A DNA stretch of 64,000 bases. It comes from Catellatospora citrea (GTDB lineage Bacteria; Actinomycetota; Actinomycetes; Mycobacteriales; Micromonosporaceae). Both the position numbers and the translations under genes were made by a program. Below are positions 1 to 7,223 of this stretch, piece after piece (position 1 is the first letter of the stretch; the number at the start of each line of letters is the position of its first letter). The notes beneath the pieces were generated by a model. The model was given only the letters and a program-made list of their open reading frames with translations. It was not told where the DNA came from and did not search any database. The stretch covers positions 3,410,001 to 3,474,000 of the forward strand of contig NZ_RAPR01000001.1 of assembly GCF_003610235.1 (NCBI RefSeq), written 5' to 3'.

Positions 1-520
1 GCAGCATGAAGCGGTCCAGCTGTGCCTCGGGCAGCGGGTAGGTGCCCTCGTACTCGATCGGGTTGGCGGTGGCGAGCACGTGGAACGGGGCCTCCAGGCG
101 GTACGTCACGCCCTCGACGGAGACCTGCTTCTCCTGCATCGCCTCCAGCAGCGCCGCCTGCGTCTTCGGCGGCGTGCGGTTGATCTCGTCGGCGAGCAGC
201 AGGTTCGTGAAGACCGGGCCGGCCCGGAAGGTGAAGTCGTGGGTGCGCTGGTCGTACAGGAACGAGCCGGTCACGTCCGCGGGCAGCAGGTCGGGCGTGA
301 ACTGCAGGCGGCGGAAGTCCAGGCCCAGCGCCTGGGCGAAGGTGCGCGCGGTCAGCGTCTTGCCCAGGCCGGGCAGGTCCTCCAGCAGCACGTGGCCGCC
401 GGCGAGGATGCCCGCCAGCACCAGCTCCAGCGAATCGCGCTTGCCCACCATCACGGTGCCGACCCGGTCGAGCACCTGCTGGGCGAGACGGCCCACCTCA
501 GCGGCGGGGATCGGTTGCAT
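1..520 (-). CDS. MoxR-family AAA+ ATPase (3' end beyond window)
   Basis: This is the N-terminal 173 codons of a MoxR ATPase, a cytoplasmic AAA+ chaperone usually acting on membrane or von Willebrand-domain partners. The Walker A motif reads GGHVLLEDLPGLGKT, Walker B is LLLADEINR, and the sensor/arginine-finger region ATANPIEYEGTYPLPEAQLD is reached just before the sequence runs off the left edge. The ATG at 520 lies 2 nt after the stop of the upstream membrane protein, so the three genes DUF4129, two-TM protein and moxR form one operon. In this family a DUF58 gene usually follows, which would lie outside the window. The family call is firm; the specific client is unknown. Confidence 0.95.
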   Translation of the reverse strand, partial: MQPIPAAEVGRLAQQVLDRVGTVMVGKRDSLELVLAGILAGGHVLLEDLPGLGKTLTARTFAQALGLDFRRLQFTPDLLPADVTGSFLYDQRTHDFTFRAGPVFTNLLLADEINRTPPKTQAALLEAMQEKQVSVEGVTYRLEAPFHVLATANPIEYEGTYPLPEAQLDRFML

Positions 521-522
521 GC

Positions 523-1140
523 TCACAGTTTCTCCAAGGCATTGACGATCACATCGAGTTCGCGAGGGCTGGGCGGGCGCTTGGCCGGCACCGTGAGGAG
601 CGTCCAGAGCGGATCACCGAGCAGCCTACGCGCGCGTTCGGGCTCGGTCGCGCGGTTGACGCCGTGGCGCTGGCGCAGCCGCTCGTCGACGACCTCGGCC
701 AGGCGCGGCTGCACCCGGCGCTGGAAGCGGGCGGCGTCGGTGTGGCTCCACTCCAGGATGGTCTCCCAGCGGGCCACCGCCAGCCGCAGGCCGTCGGTGA
801 CCTCGGACTGGTCGTCCGCGACGGTCCGGCCCGCGCGGCGGGGCGGCAGCGGGGCCTTGAGCGAGCGGGCCATCCGCCACACCCCCACCACGGTCAGCGC
901 CACCGCGAAGACCAGCGGCAGCGGCATGCTCAGGCTGAACACCTGGAGCGTGAGCCAGCCCGCGGTGGTCCAGGCGACGGCGAACCCGAGCAGGCTCAGC
1001 CAGCGCGTCGCCTTCGGCCGAGGCGGGCGGGCCGCGACGGGCCCCTCCGGCCGGCTGAACCCGCCAAGCAGGTCGCCCAGGGTCGCGCCCTCGTCGACGT
1101 CACCGTCGACGAAGTCGTCGTGCTCCCGATGCTGGCTCAT
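523..1140 (-). CDS. Two-TM membrane protein of the MoxR operon
   Basis: This 205-residue protein has an acidic N-terminus (residues 1-40), two adjacent hydrophobic segments at about residues 45-65 and 68-90, and a basic cytoplasmic C-terminal half rich in Arg and Leu. I recognise no catalytic motif. Its ATG overlaps the TGA of the 15-codon mini-ORF at 1137-1184 (ATGA) and its own stop is 2 nt from the moxR start, so translation of the whole run is probably coupled. Position between a DUF4129 protein and MoxR suggests a membrane accessory of that system. Function is not known. Confidence 0.85.
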   Translation of the reverse strand: MSQHREHDDFVDGDVDEGATLGDLLGGFSRPEGPVAARPPRPKATRWLSLLGFAVAWTTAGWLTLQVFSLSMPLPLVFAVALTVVGVWRMARSLKAPLPPRRAGRTVADDQSEVTDGLRLAVARWETILEWSHTDAARFQRRVQPRLAEVVDERLRQRHGVNRATEPERARRLLGDPLWTLLTVPAKRPPSPRELDVIVNALEKL

Positions 1141-1184
1141 GTCCGCTCCTCGCTGCGCTCGTCGAGGACATACCCGAAGCTCAT
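1137..1184 (-). CDS. 15-codon coupled mini-ORF (MSFGYVLDERSEERT)
   Basis: The gap between the DUF4129 gene and the next gene is filled exactly by a reading frame for MSFGYVLDERSEERT. Its ATG overlaps the upstream TGA (ATGA at 1184-1181) and its TGA overlaps the downstream ATG (ATGA at 1140-1137). A second frame of the same design, also ending in DERSEER plus one residue, occupies the PadR-HAAS gap at 5793-5864. It may be a coupling device that carries terminating ribosomes to the next start, or a spread repeat word that happens to be open. A stable peptide product is unproven. Confidence 0.4.
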   Translation of the reverse strand: MSFGYVLDERSEERT

Positions 1185-1891
1185 GTCCCCACCTCGCTTC
1201 GGGTGCCGGCGGTCAGCTCGTCGCGCAGGCGGTGCAGGGACGCCCTGGCCTGCAGGCGCATGTCGTCGTCGACGCGGTGGGTGGCGTAGCGGGCGCGGCG
1301 GTACACGTCGGCGAAGCCGTTGAGCACCCCGGCGTCCAGGCGGCGGCGGTGGAGCATGCGTACGACCAGGTCGGTGGCGGTGTCGTCGGGCAGCCGCGGC
1401 ACGCCCGCCGCCGCGGCAGCCTGCTCCAGGCGCACCCAGCAGGCGATGACGGCGGTGCGCGGATCGGCGGCGTCGTCGTCGAGGTCGAGCAGGCCCGCGT
1501 CCAGCGCCGCGACGACCTCCTCCTCGTCGGTGAGCTGCGCGATGCGCACCGGCGGCTTCTCCCGGATGGCCCGGCGGCGGAACTTCGTGGTGGACTTCGC
1601 GGCCGCCTTGAGCAGCACGACCAGCACGGCCGCGCCGATGACCAGCAGCACGCCCAGCCCGACCGCGCCCAGCCAGCCCGAGTCGGCGGCCTGCTCCGGG
1701 GCGGCCGAGGGCGACGGGGACGGCGACCGCGGTGACGGCGTCGGCGAGGCGGTCGGGGTGGGGTTCGGCGACGCGGACTGCTCCGGCGCGGCCCGGCCGA
1801 TCGGCAGCACCGAGACCGAGGCCGTCGCGGCCGCGAGCATCAGCAGCGCGGCCACGGCCAGCAACGGCCACCAGCGACGCAACGCTCCCAT
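1181..1891 (-). CDS. DUF4129 membrane protein
   Basis: The 236-residue product starts with a signal-anchor at residues 8-28 (WPLLAVAALLMLAAA core). It continues through a Pro/Ser/Thr-rich extracytoplasmic stretch (about 35-75), crosses the membrane again at about 76-97 and ends in a cytoplasmic DUF4129 domain (about 130-230, VIACWVRLEQAAA and the DVYRRARYATH region). DUF4129 proteins of actinobacteria are commonly found with MoxR and DUF58 genes, as here. The ATG at 1891 leads the operon. The stop overlaps the mini-ORF start. No enzymatic role can be assigned. Confidence 0.88.
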   Translation of the reverse strand: MGALRRWWPLLAVAALLMLAAATASVSVLPIGRAAPEQSASPNPTPTASPTPSPRSPSPSPSAAPEQAADSGWLGAVGLGVLLVIGAAVLVVLLKAAAKSTTKFRRRAIREKPPVRIAQLTDEEEVVAALDAGLLDLDDDAADPRTAVIACWVRLEQAAAAAGVPRLPDDTATDLVVRMLHRRRLDAGVLNGFADVYRRARYATHRVDDDMRLQARASLHRLRDELTAGTRSEVGT

Positions 1892-1961
1892 GGTTCCCCG
1901 CTCCGAATATCGCTTTCCACCAGCGGCGCCAGGTCGGCGGCCCGACGCGGTCGAGGTCGAC

Positions 1962-2738
1962 TCAGTCGAGGCCGGCGAGGTGCCGGGCCTGGCTCAGCAC
2001 GTCGTCCAGCATGGCGGGTGTGAGCCGCCCGGTAAAGGTGTTCTGCTGGCTGACGTGGTACGAGCCGAGCAGCGCCGGTCCCCGCTCCGAGCTGCCGGCA
2101 CCGCCCTCCGGGAGGAAGACGGCCCCGTGGCCGAACCTGGGACGCGGCACCGGCGGCTTGACGCCGTACACCGTGGACAGCGTAGGCCACCACGCCGCCC
2201 ACGCGAACGCGCCGAGCGCGATCACCACGCGCAGAGTGGGCCGCAGCAGTGTGACCTCGCGGTGCAGCCAGGGCGCGCAGGTGTCGCGCTCGACCGGAGT
2301 CGGCTTGTTGTCCGGGGGCGCGCAGCGCACCGCCGCGGCGATCCGCACGTCGGCCAACTGCAGCCCGTCGTCGCGGGACACGCTGGTGGGCTGGTTGGCC
2401 AGGCCCGCCCGGTGCAGCGCGGCGAACAGCACGTCGCCGCTGCGGTCGCCGGTGAAGATGCGGCCGGTGCGGTTGCCGCCGTGCGCGGCCGGGGCCAGCC
2501 CGAGGATGAGGATGCGGGCGTCGGCCGCGCCGAAGCCGGGGACCGGACGGCCCCAGTACACCTCGTCGCGGAACGCGGCCCGCTTGGTCGCGGCGACCTC
2601 CTCCCGCCACGCCACCAGCCGGGGGCAGCGGCGGCAGCCGGAGATCTCCGCGTCGAGCGCGGCCAGCTCGGCCGCCCTCGCGGACCGCCCGCGGGCCGTC
2701 CCGGCGGGCCGCCGGGACGAGCCGTCGGCCGAGGTCAC
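1962..2738 (-). CDS. Uracil-DNA glycosylase, family 5 (UDGb-like)
   Basis: The 258-residue protein matches the iron-sulfur uracil-DNA glycosylases that remove uracil and other deaminated bases from DNA. It shows the Cys pair in CRRCPRL (about residue 35), motif [20 protein letters not shown] typical of family 5, and further cysteines (RCAPP, DTCAPW) in positions expected for the 4Fe-4S cluster. I chose the GTG at 2738 because it overlaps the TGA of the preceding gene (GTGA). Longer upstream frames only run antisense-like through the hydrolase gene. It is translationally coupled to the hydrolase, although no functional link between the two is evident. Confidence 0.9.
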   Translation of the reverse strand: MTSADGSSRRPAGTARGRSARAAELAALDAEISGCRRCPRLVAWREEVAATKRAAFRDEVYWGRPVPGFGAADARILILGLAPAAHGGNRTGRIFTGDRSGDVLFAALHRAGLANQPTSVSRDDGLQLADVRIAAAVRCAPPDNKPTPVERDTCAPWLHREVTLLRPTLRVVIALGAFAWAAWWPTLSTVYGVKPPVPRPRFGHGAVFLPEGGAGSSERGPALLGSYHVSQQNTFTGRLTPAMLDDVLSQARHLAGLD

Positions 2739-3415
2739 AGCGTGGTGCGCAGCAGCTCCACCGTGCGCGCCCAGGCGCTGGCCGCCGCCGAGGCGTTGTA
2801 CACCTCGGGCCGGTCGTCGTTGACGAACGCGTGGTGGGTGCCGGGGTAGTCGTGCACGATGCAGGTGCCGCCGGCCTCCTCGATGGCGGCCCGGGCGGTC
2901 TTGATGCCGGGGGCGGCGGAGGTGCCGTCCTCCTCGCTGCAGTGGATCATCGCGGTCTTGCCCTGGTAGTTCGACCACTGCGGGGCCATGCGCTCCCACG
3001 GCAGCGCCGGGTAGAAGCCGACCGCGGCCGTGATCTCGTCGCTGACCGTGGCGGACCACAGCGCCAGGCTGCCGCCCATGCAGAAGCCCACCGCGCCCAC
3101 GCCGCCGGTGGTCTCCGGCCGTCCGGCCAGGTATGACGCCGCTCCCGCGATGTCCTTCGCGGCCTGGTCCATGGCCAGGCCCATCATCAACTTGCCGGCC
3201 TCGTCGGGCTCGGTCGTGTGCGCGCCGTGGTACAGGTCGGGCGCGAGCGCCACGAACCCGGCCTCGGCGAATCGGTCGGCCAGCGAGATGATGTGCGGGA
3301 CCAGGCCCCACCACTCCTGGATCACGATGACCGCAGGTCCACTGCCGCTCTTGGGCAGCGCGAGGTAGCCCTCACTGGTCCCCCCGTTGCTGGGGTAATC
3401 CACCATTTCACCCAT
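2735..3415 (-). CDS. Dienelactone hydrolase family protein
   Basis: This 226-residue alpha/beta hydrolase carries the dienelactone hydrolase signature. Nucleophile Cys is in [10 protein letters not shown] (about residue 112), the acid is probably Asp in SEEDGTS and the His is in GTHHAFVND near the C-terminus. The N-terminal [11 protein letters not shown] segment with Glu near the active site is also typical. The family hydrolyses lactones and esters in aromatic catabolism and other routes; the substrate here is unknown. The ATG at 3415 has a purine-rich stretch upstream. It leads a two-gene unit with the uracil-DNA glycosylase. Confidence 0.92.
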   Translation of the reverse strand: MGEMVDYPSNGGTSEGYLALPKSGSGPAVIVIQEWWGLVPHIISLADRFAEAGFVALAPDLYHGAHTTEPDEAGKLMMGLAMDQAAKDIAGAASYLAGRPETTGGVGAVGFCMGGSLALWSATVSDEITAAVGFYPALPWERMAPQWSNYQGKTAMIHCSEEDGTSAAPGIKTARAAIEEAGGTCIVHDYPGTHHAFVNDDRPEVYNASAAASAWARTVELLRTTL

Positions 3416-3508
3416 CGGTCGTCCTCCTGACGGTCAGTCGTCATTGGCTGGTCGCACAGTCGTGGCGTTCCGGGTAGCCAACCACACCGGACGGTACCGG
3501 GGAAGACA

Positions 3509-3561
3509 GCGGCGGCGTGGCGAAAGTTACGACTTATGGTCGTAACTCACCACGCCGCCGC
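3509..3561 (-). terminator. Two-tier hairpin downstream of the LppU-like gene
   Basis: An outer 12-bp stem (GCGGCGGCGTGG at 3509-3520 with its complement at 3550-3561) encloses an inner 9-bp stem (AGTTACGAC at 3525-3533 with its complement at 3539-3547). There is no T-run. It lies after the stop at 3611 of the minus-strand gene and before the hydrolase start, so termination or mRNA 3'-end protection is the likely role. Confidence 0.6.
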
Positions 3562-3610
3562 GCAGGTGGTATACCGGGAGTGAGGTCACCTCACGTCACG
3601 GTGAACCGGC

Positions 3611-4021
3611 TCACTTCTTGAGGGGCTCCAGGCACCAGCTGTCGCCGCTGCCGCCCTTCTTGCCGACCCACACGATCTGCTCCCACGTGGGGAACGCCTC
3701 ACACAGCGTCTGCTGCTTGGCGTCGAAGTCCGCCTCCGAGACGCTCTCGATGACACCGACGACCTTGTTCTTGGCGTCGGCCGAGGCGCAGTCGACGACC
3801 TTCGCGTCGTCCACGTTCGCGAAGTCGTTGACGCAGTCGCCGGCCTTCGCGATGGTGATGTCACCGGAGATGTACTTGTAGGCCAGACCGCCACCGAAGA
3901 CGACGGCGGCGGCGATCCCGTATCCGAGGATCTTCTTGCCGACGCCGGCCGCGGCGGACTTCGCCGTCGAGGGCTCCGCAGTCTCCTGCTCCGGGACCGC
4001 CGGGGTTACCTGCTCGCTCAT
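3611..4021 (-). CDS. Small LppU/SCO3897-like exported protein, copy 1
   Basis: The 136-residue product has a short cytoplasmic tail, one hydrophobic segment at about residues 30-50 (ILGYGIAAAVVFGGGLAY), and an extracytoplasmic domain with four cysteines in the pattern GDCVNDF, VVDCAS, TLCEAFPTWEQIVW and SWCLEPL. That pattern resembles the LppU/SCO3897 family of small secreted actinobacterial proteins. There is no lipobox here, so it is probably membrane-anchored. The ATG at 4021 is preceded by GGAAGGAAAG. The next gene upstream is a close paralogue, which points to tandem duplication. Function unknown. Confidence 0.82.
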   Translation of the reverse strand: MSEQVTPAVPEQETAEPSTAKSAAAGVGKKILGYGIAAAVVFGGGLAYKYISGDITIAKAGDCVNDFANVDDAKVVDCASADAKNKVVGVIESVSEADFDAKQQTLCEAFPTWEQIVWVGKKGGSGDSWCLEPLKK

Positions 4022-4242
4022 GTGGTTCTTTCCTTCCGAGGGGTGCCCTCGTCCGGAACGAGTCGCGGCGGGGGCGTTTCTTCTCACGTAACGTCACGGA
4101 GACCGCGTCACCTTAGCGTTAGCTGAGAGTCTTCGCGACCCCGCAGCTGAGCGCCGTTCGCATGCCATCCGTACGGGCGCGCAGGACCGCCGAAACAGCA
4201 CCGCGACATCGGCCGTACAGCGACCGGCGCACCGCCACGGGC

Positions 4243-4695
4243 TCAGCTTTTCAGCGGCGCCAGGCACCAGACGTCGCCGTTGCCGCCCTTCCGGCCGATC
4301 CACACGATCTGCTCCCACGTGGGGTACGCCTCGCACAGCGTCTGCTGCTTGGTGTCGAACTCGGACTCCCGCACGTCCTCGACGACGCCGACGACCTTGT
4401 TCGCCGCGTCCGTCGACGCGCAGTCGACGACGCGCGCGTCCTCCACCTGCGCGAAGTCGTTGACGCAGTCGCCCAGCTCCGCGTTGGCCACGTCGCTGTT
4501 CACGGCGTCCACGATGTCCTTGGCGAAGCCGCCCAGCGCGTCCGGCTTGAGGGCCGCGAAGAGCCCACCGCCGCAGCAGCACAGCAGGAGCACCGCGGCC
4601 ACGACGATCGCGACGGTCCGGCCGGTCCGGCGCGGCGGGGGTCCCGGGACCGCGTAGGGGGCGGGGGGCACCTGCGGGCCTGGCTGCTCGTACAT
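4243..4695 (-). CDS. Small LppU/SCO3897-like exported protein, copy 2
   Basis: The 150-residue paralogue of the gene at 3611-4021 has a proline-rich cytoplasmic N-terminus (residues 1-25), a TM segment with an unusual LLLCCCGGGLFAAL core (about 30-50) and the same four-cysteine domain (GDCVNDF, VVDCAS, TLCEAYPTWEQIVW, VWCLAPL). Most of the C-terminal 75 residues are identical or conservatively changed between the two copies, while the N-termini differ. The pair is separated by about 220 bp containing no other gene, so each probably has its own promoter. Role unknown; an envelope location is inferred. Confidence 0.85.
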   Translation of the reverse strand: MYEQPGPQVPPAPYAVPGPPPRRTGRTVAIVVAAVLLLCCCGGGLFAALKPDALGGFAKDIVDAVNSDVANAELGDCVNDFAQVEDARVVDCASTDAANKVVGVVEDVRESEFDTKQQTLCEAYPTWEQIVWIGRKGGNGDVWCLAPLKS

Positions 4696-4711
4696 GGGAA
4701 ACCTTCACTAT

Positions 4712-4758
4712 CGAGGGGTGGGCGGTGCGGACATTGTGCCGCAGCCGCCCACCCCTCG
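4712..4758 (-). terminator. Strong hairpin after the PadR-HAAS operon
   Basis: CGAGGGGTGGGCGG at 4712-4725 is perfectly complementary to 4745-4758, and an inner TGCGG/CCGCA pair lies within the loop. It sits between the stop of the HAAS gene (4771) and the start of the next minus-strand gene (4695). It has no T-run, as is common for actinobacterial terminators. Confidence 0.6.
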
Positions 4759-4770
4759 CTGCCCCTCACT

Positions 4771-5796
4771 TCATCCGACGAGCTTCGGCCCTGTCGACGC
4801 GCTCGGGGACGGTGTCACCGACGGCGACGGCACCGCCGAGCCGGACGGCGTGGGCGTGGCGGAAGGCGACGGCGTGCCCCAGGGCAGCGGCGCCGGCGAC
4901 ACCGCCACCCAGGGCAGCTGCGGCGCGCTGAGGTCGGGACAGGAGGGGTACACGACCCGCCACTCCCAGCCCCGGCCGCCCCCGCCCGGACCCTCCCAGC
5001 CGAAGCGCTGCGCGCAGTAGCCGAGCACCACCGGGCTGCCGTCCTGGTCGACCAGTCGCGCGCCCTGGATGATCTGCCCGTCCGGACCCAGCACGAAGAC
5101 GTCGTTGACCTGGTTGTACGGATCGTTCACCCAGGCCGTGGGCGTCGACTCCTGCCAGAACGAGCCCATCAGCCGGTCGTCCGCGGCGGCCCACAGTCCC
5201 AGACCGAACACGACCACCACCGCCGTCGCCGCGCCCAGCGCCACCCGTGTCCGGCGACGGGCCGGCGGGGCGGCCGCGGTGCGCCGGCCGAGCCAGATCG
5301 AGCCGACCACGAACGCGATCAGCACCAGCAGGCCGAGCAGGGTGCTGCCCTCGAAGCGCGGCAGCAGGCCCAGCCCGTCGCCGTCCCGCCACAGCTGCGC
5401 CACCAGCATCGCGACCAGCCAGCCGCGCAGCACCCACCAGGCCGGACGCAGCAGCGCCAGGAACTCGCCCAGGCGCTCGTAACCGATCACCGGGCCGAGC
5501 CGGCGGTCCAGCCCGTCCCAACGCGCCCGCACCCGTGACACGGCCCGACCCGCCCAGGCTGCCGTCCGGCTGTGGCCCCCCGGGTGGCCCAGCGTGGCGC
5601 GCAGCTCGGCGGCGTACGCGCTGGGCGGCCCGAGCCGCTCGGCCAGCGTCGCGCCGCCGCCCTCGGCCTCGATCTCGGCCGCCACCTCGGCCAGGTGCGC
5701 CGGCAGGTCTTCGAGCAGGTCGTTGCGCGCGTGCTCGGGCAGGTCGGACAGGGCCGCACCGACCTGCGCCGCATACTGTGCGATCTCGGCGTTCAT
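4771..5796 (-). CDS. HAAS/DUF1700-type membrane protein
   Basis: This 341-residue protein opens with an amphipathic alpha-helical domain (about residues 1-65, YAAQVGAALSDLPEHARNDLLEDLPAHLAEV) of the HAAS/DUF1700 type that is usually encoded next to a PadR regulator. Several TM segments follow at about 115-135, 150-170 and 185-205, then an extracytoplasmic region with a Pro/Ser/Thr-rich tail (SPAPLPWGTPSPSATPTPSG). In comparable pairs the HAAS helix is thought to serve as a signalling module; that is family knowledge, not shown here. The ATG at 5796 overlaps the stop of a 23-codon mini-ORF. Confidence 0.85.
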   Translation of the reverse strand: MNAEIAQYAAQVGAALSDLPEHARNDLLEDLPAHLAEVAAEIEAEGGGATLAERLGPPSAYAAELRATLGHPGGHSRTAAWAGRAVSRVRARWDGLDRRLGPVIGYERLGEFLALLRPAWWVLRGWLVAMLVAQLWRDGDGLGLLPRFEGSTLLGLLVLIAFVVGSIWLGRRTAAAPPARRRTRVALGAATAVVVVFGLGLWAAADDRLMGSFWQESTPTAWVNDPYNQVNDVFVLGPDGQIIQGARLVDQDGSPVVLGYCAQRFGWEGPGGGGRGWEWRVVYPSCPDLSAPQLPWVAVSPAPLPWGTPSPSATPTPSGSAVPSPSVTPSPSASTGPKLVG

Positions 5797-5864
5797 GCCC
5801 TCTCCTCGCTGCGCTCGTCGAAGGCATCGCCCAAGCCCATGAATCGCTCGCGGTGCTCGCTCAT
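5793..5864 (-). CDS. 23-codon coupled mini-ORF between padR-type gene and HAAS gene
   Basis: An ATG overlapping the PadR stop (ATGA at 5864-5861) opens a 23-codon frame. It begins MSEHRERFMG, ends in DERSEERA, and its TGA overlaps the HAAS start (ATGA at 5796-5793). The last eight residues repeat the ending of the 15-codon frame at 1137-1184. A role in translational coupling is more likely than a functional peptide, but neither is shown. Confidence 0.4.
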   Translation of the reverse strand: MSEHRERFMGLGDAFDERSEERA

Positions 5865-6184
5865 GCCCTCTCCCTCAGCAGGGTGTTCATCGTGGAGGCG
5901 AACTCGCGCCAGACGTCGCCACCCTGCTTGAGCTGGGTCCGCCCGGCCGGGTTGAGCGCGTAGTACTTGCGGTGCGGGCCCTCTTCGGAGGGCACCACGT
6001 AGGTGGTGAGATAGCCGGCCGCGAACAGTCGGCGCAGGGTGCCGTAGACCGAGGCGTCGCCGATCTCGGTCAGCCCGGCGGTGCGCAGCCGGCGGAGGAT
6101 GTCGTACCCGTAGCCGTCGTCGTCGCGCAGCACGGCGAGCACGGCCAGGTCGAGCACCCCCTTGAGCAGTTGGGTGGTATCCAC
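5861..6184 (-). CDS. PadR-family transcriptional regulator
   Basis: The 107-residue protein is a short PadR winged-helix regulator. The segment LLKGVLDLAVLAVLRDDDGY starts the first helix, GYDILRRLRTAGL and DASVYGTLRRLFAAGYL form the HTH, and KYYALNPAGRTQL is the wing and dimerisation region. I chose the GTG at 6184 because an in-frame ATG at 6220 would place the promoter inside the gene. From the GTG, a -10 TACTGT and -35 TTGCAG sit at the exact spacing for a leaderless mRNA. It is followed by the mini-ORF and the HAAS gene, the usual partner, and likely represses its own operon. Confidence 0.9.
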   Translation of the reverse strand: MDTTQLLKGVLDLAVLAVLRDDDGYGYDILRRLRTAGLTEIGDASVYGTLRRLFAAGYLTTYVVPSEEGPHRKYYALNPAGRTQLKQGGDVWREFASTMNTLLRERA

Positions 6185-6220
6185 GCTGAGCACAGTAGTG
6201 TGCGATGCGCAGTACTGCAA
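6185..6220 (-). promoter_or_regulatory. Leaderless promoter and probable PadR operator
   Basis: On the minus strand TTGCAG (6220-6215), a 17-bp spacer and TACTGT (6197-6192) form a good sigma-70-type promoter whose start point falls at or next to the GTG codon at 6184. The spacer carries an imperfect 23-bp dyad (6194-6216, AGTA and TACT outer arms, eight matched pairs). That is where an autoregulatory PadR dimer would be expected to bind. Confidence 0.65.
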
Positions 6221-6254
6221 GCAGCGCGCTAGCTTTCGATGCGGAATGTCCTGC

Positions 6255-7154
6255 TCAGTGGCGGATGGAGGCGGCGATGCCGTCGAGGATGTCGTGTTCG
6301 GAGACGACGATCTCGCTGAAGCCGGTCTGCCGCATGATCTCCCGCAGGATCAGCCCGCCCGCGATGATCACGTCGACCCGGCCCGGATGCATCACCGGGA
6401 TCGCCGCCCGCGCGTCGTGGTCCATCGCGGACAGCTGCGCGGCGAGCCGCTCGACCGTCGCGGCGGGCAGCACCGAGTGGTGGATCCGGGCGGGGTCGTA
6501 GTGGTCCAGGCCCAGCGCGATGCCGGCCAGCGTGGTGACCGTGCCCGCCACCCCGACCAGCGTGGCCGGGCCGGTGCCGACGTGTGCCAGGGCCGCCGAC
6601 ACGGCCGCGTCGATGTCGCGGGTCGCCGCGTCGAGCTGGGCGGCCGTGGGCGGGTCGGTGGGCAGGTGACGTTCGGTCATGCGTACGCAGCCGATGTCCA
6701 TGCTGATCGAGCTGTCCACGGCCCGATGGCCCCGGACGAACTCGGTCGAGCCGCCGCCGATGTCCACCACCAGGTAGGGGCCGGTGCCGTCCAGGCCGGT
6801 CACGGCACCGCCGAAGGACAGCGCCGCTTCCTCGGTGCCGGTGATGACCTCGGCGGGCCGGCCCAGCGTGGCGCGCACCATGTCGTGGAAGTCCGCCGCG
6901 TTCGCCGCGTCGCGGGTGGCGCTGGTGGCGACCATGCGGATGCGGGTCACCCCGTGCGACTCGATGAGCGTGCGGTACTCGGCCAGCGCGGCGCGGGTGC
7001 GCTCGATCGCGGCCGGGTCCAGGCGGCCCGTGCGGTCCACCCCCGCGCCCAGGCGCACGATGCGCATCAGGCGTTCGACGTCGCGGCCGTTCTCGGTGAT
7101 CAGCAGGCGGATCGAGTTGGTGCCACAGTCGATCGCGGCGACGGCATCTCCCAC
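6255..7154 (-). CDS. ppx: Exopolyphosphatase / Ppx-GppA phosphatase
   Basis: The 299-residue product is a short actinobacterial Ppx/GppA phosphatase that hydrolyses polyphosphate or pppGpp. The ASKHA phosphate-1 loop is AAIDCGTNSIRLLI at the N-terminus. The second phosphate loop is VVDIGGGSTEFVRG (about residue 140), and SVLPAATVERLA and AGGLILREIM match the C-terminal part. It lies downstream of ftsB/divIC, DUF501 and an N-acetyltransferase gene, as in the mycobacterial eno-to-ppx order. A conserved repeat hairpin separates it from the acetyltransferase gene, so it may be expressed partly on its own. Confidence in the family is high. Confidence 0.93.
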   Translation of the reverse strand: MGDAVAAIDCGTNSIRLLITENGRDVERLMRIVRLGAGVDRTGRLDPAAIERTRAALAEYRTLIESHGVTRIRMVATSATRDAANAADFHDMVRATLGRPAEVITGTEEAALSFGGAVTGLDGTGPYLVVDIGGGSTEFVRGHRAVDSSISMDIGCVRMTERHLPTDPPTAAQLDAATRDIDAAVSAALAHVGTGPATLVGVAGTVTTLAGIALGLDHYDPARIHHSVLPAATVERLAAQLSAMDHDARAAIPVMHPGRVDVIIAGGLILREIMRQTGFSEIVVSEHDILDGIAASIRH

Positions 7155-7177
7155 GTCCTCACCCTACAGGCGTTAAT

Positions 7178-7219
7178 AAGGGCACCTTCCGCTACGTATA
7201 GCGATGTGAAGGTGCCCTT
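7178..7219. repeat. AAGGGCACCTTC hairpin repeat, copy 1
   Basis: AAGGGCACCTTC at 7178-7189 pairs perfectly with 7208-7219, with an inner GCTA/TAGC stem. The same 12-bp stem appears at 61421-61462 and, as tandem direct copies, at 57728-57779. It fills the gap between the acetyltransferase stop (7224) and the ppx start (7154) and may act as a terminator or attenuator. Confidence 0.75.
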
Positions 7220-7223
7220 CCTT

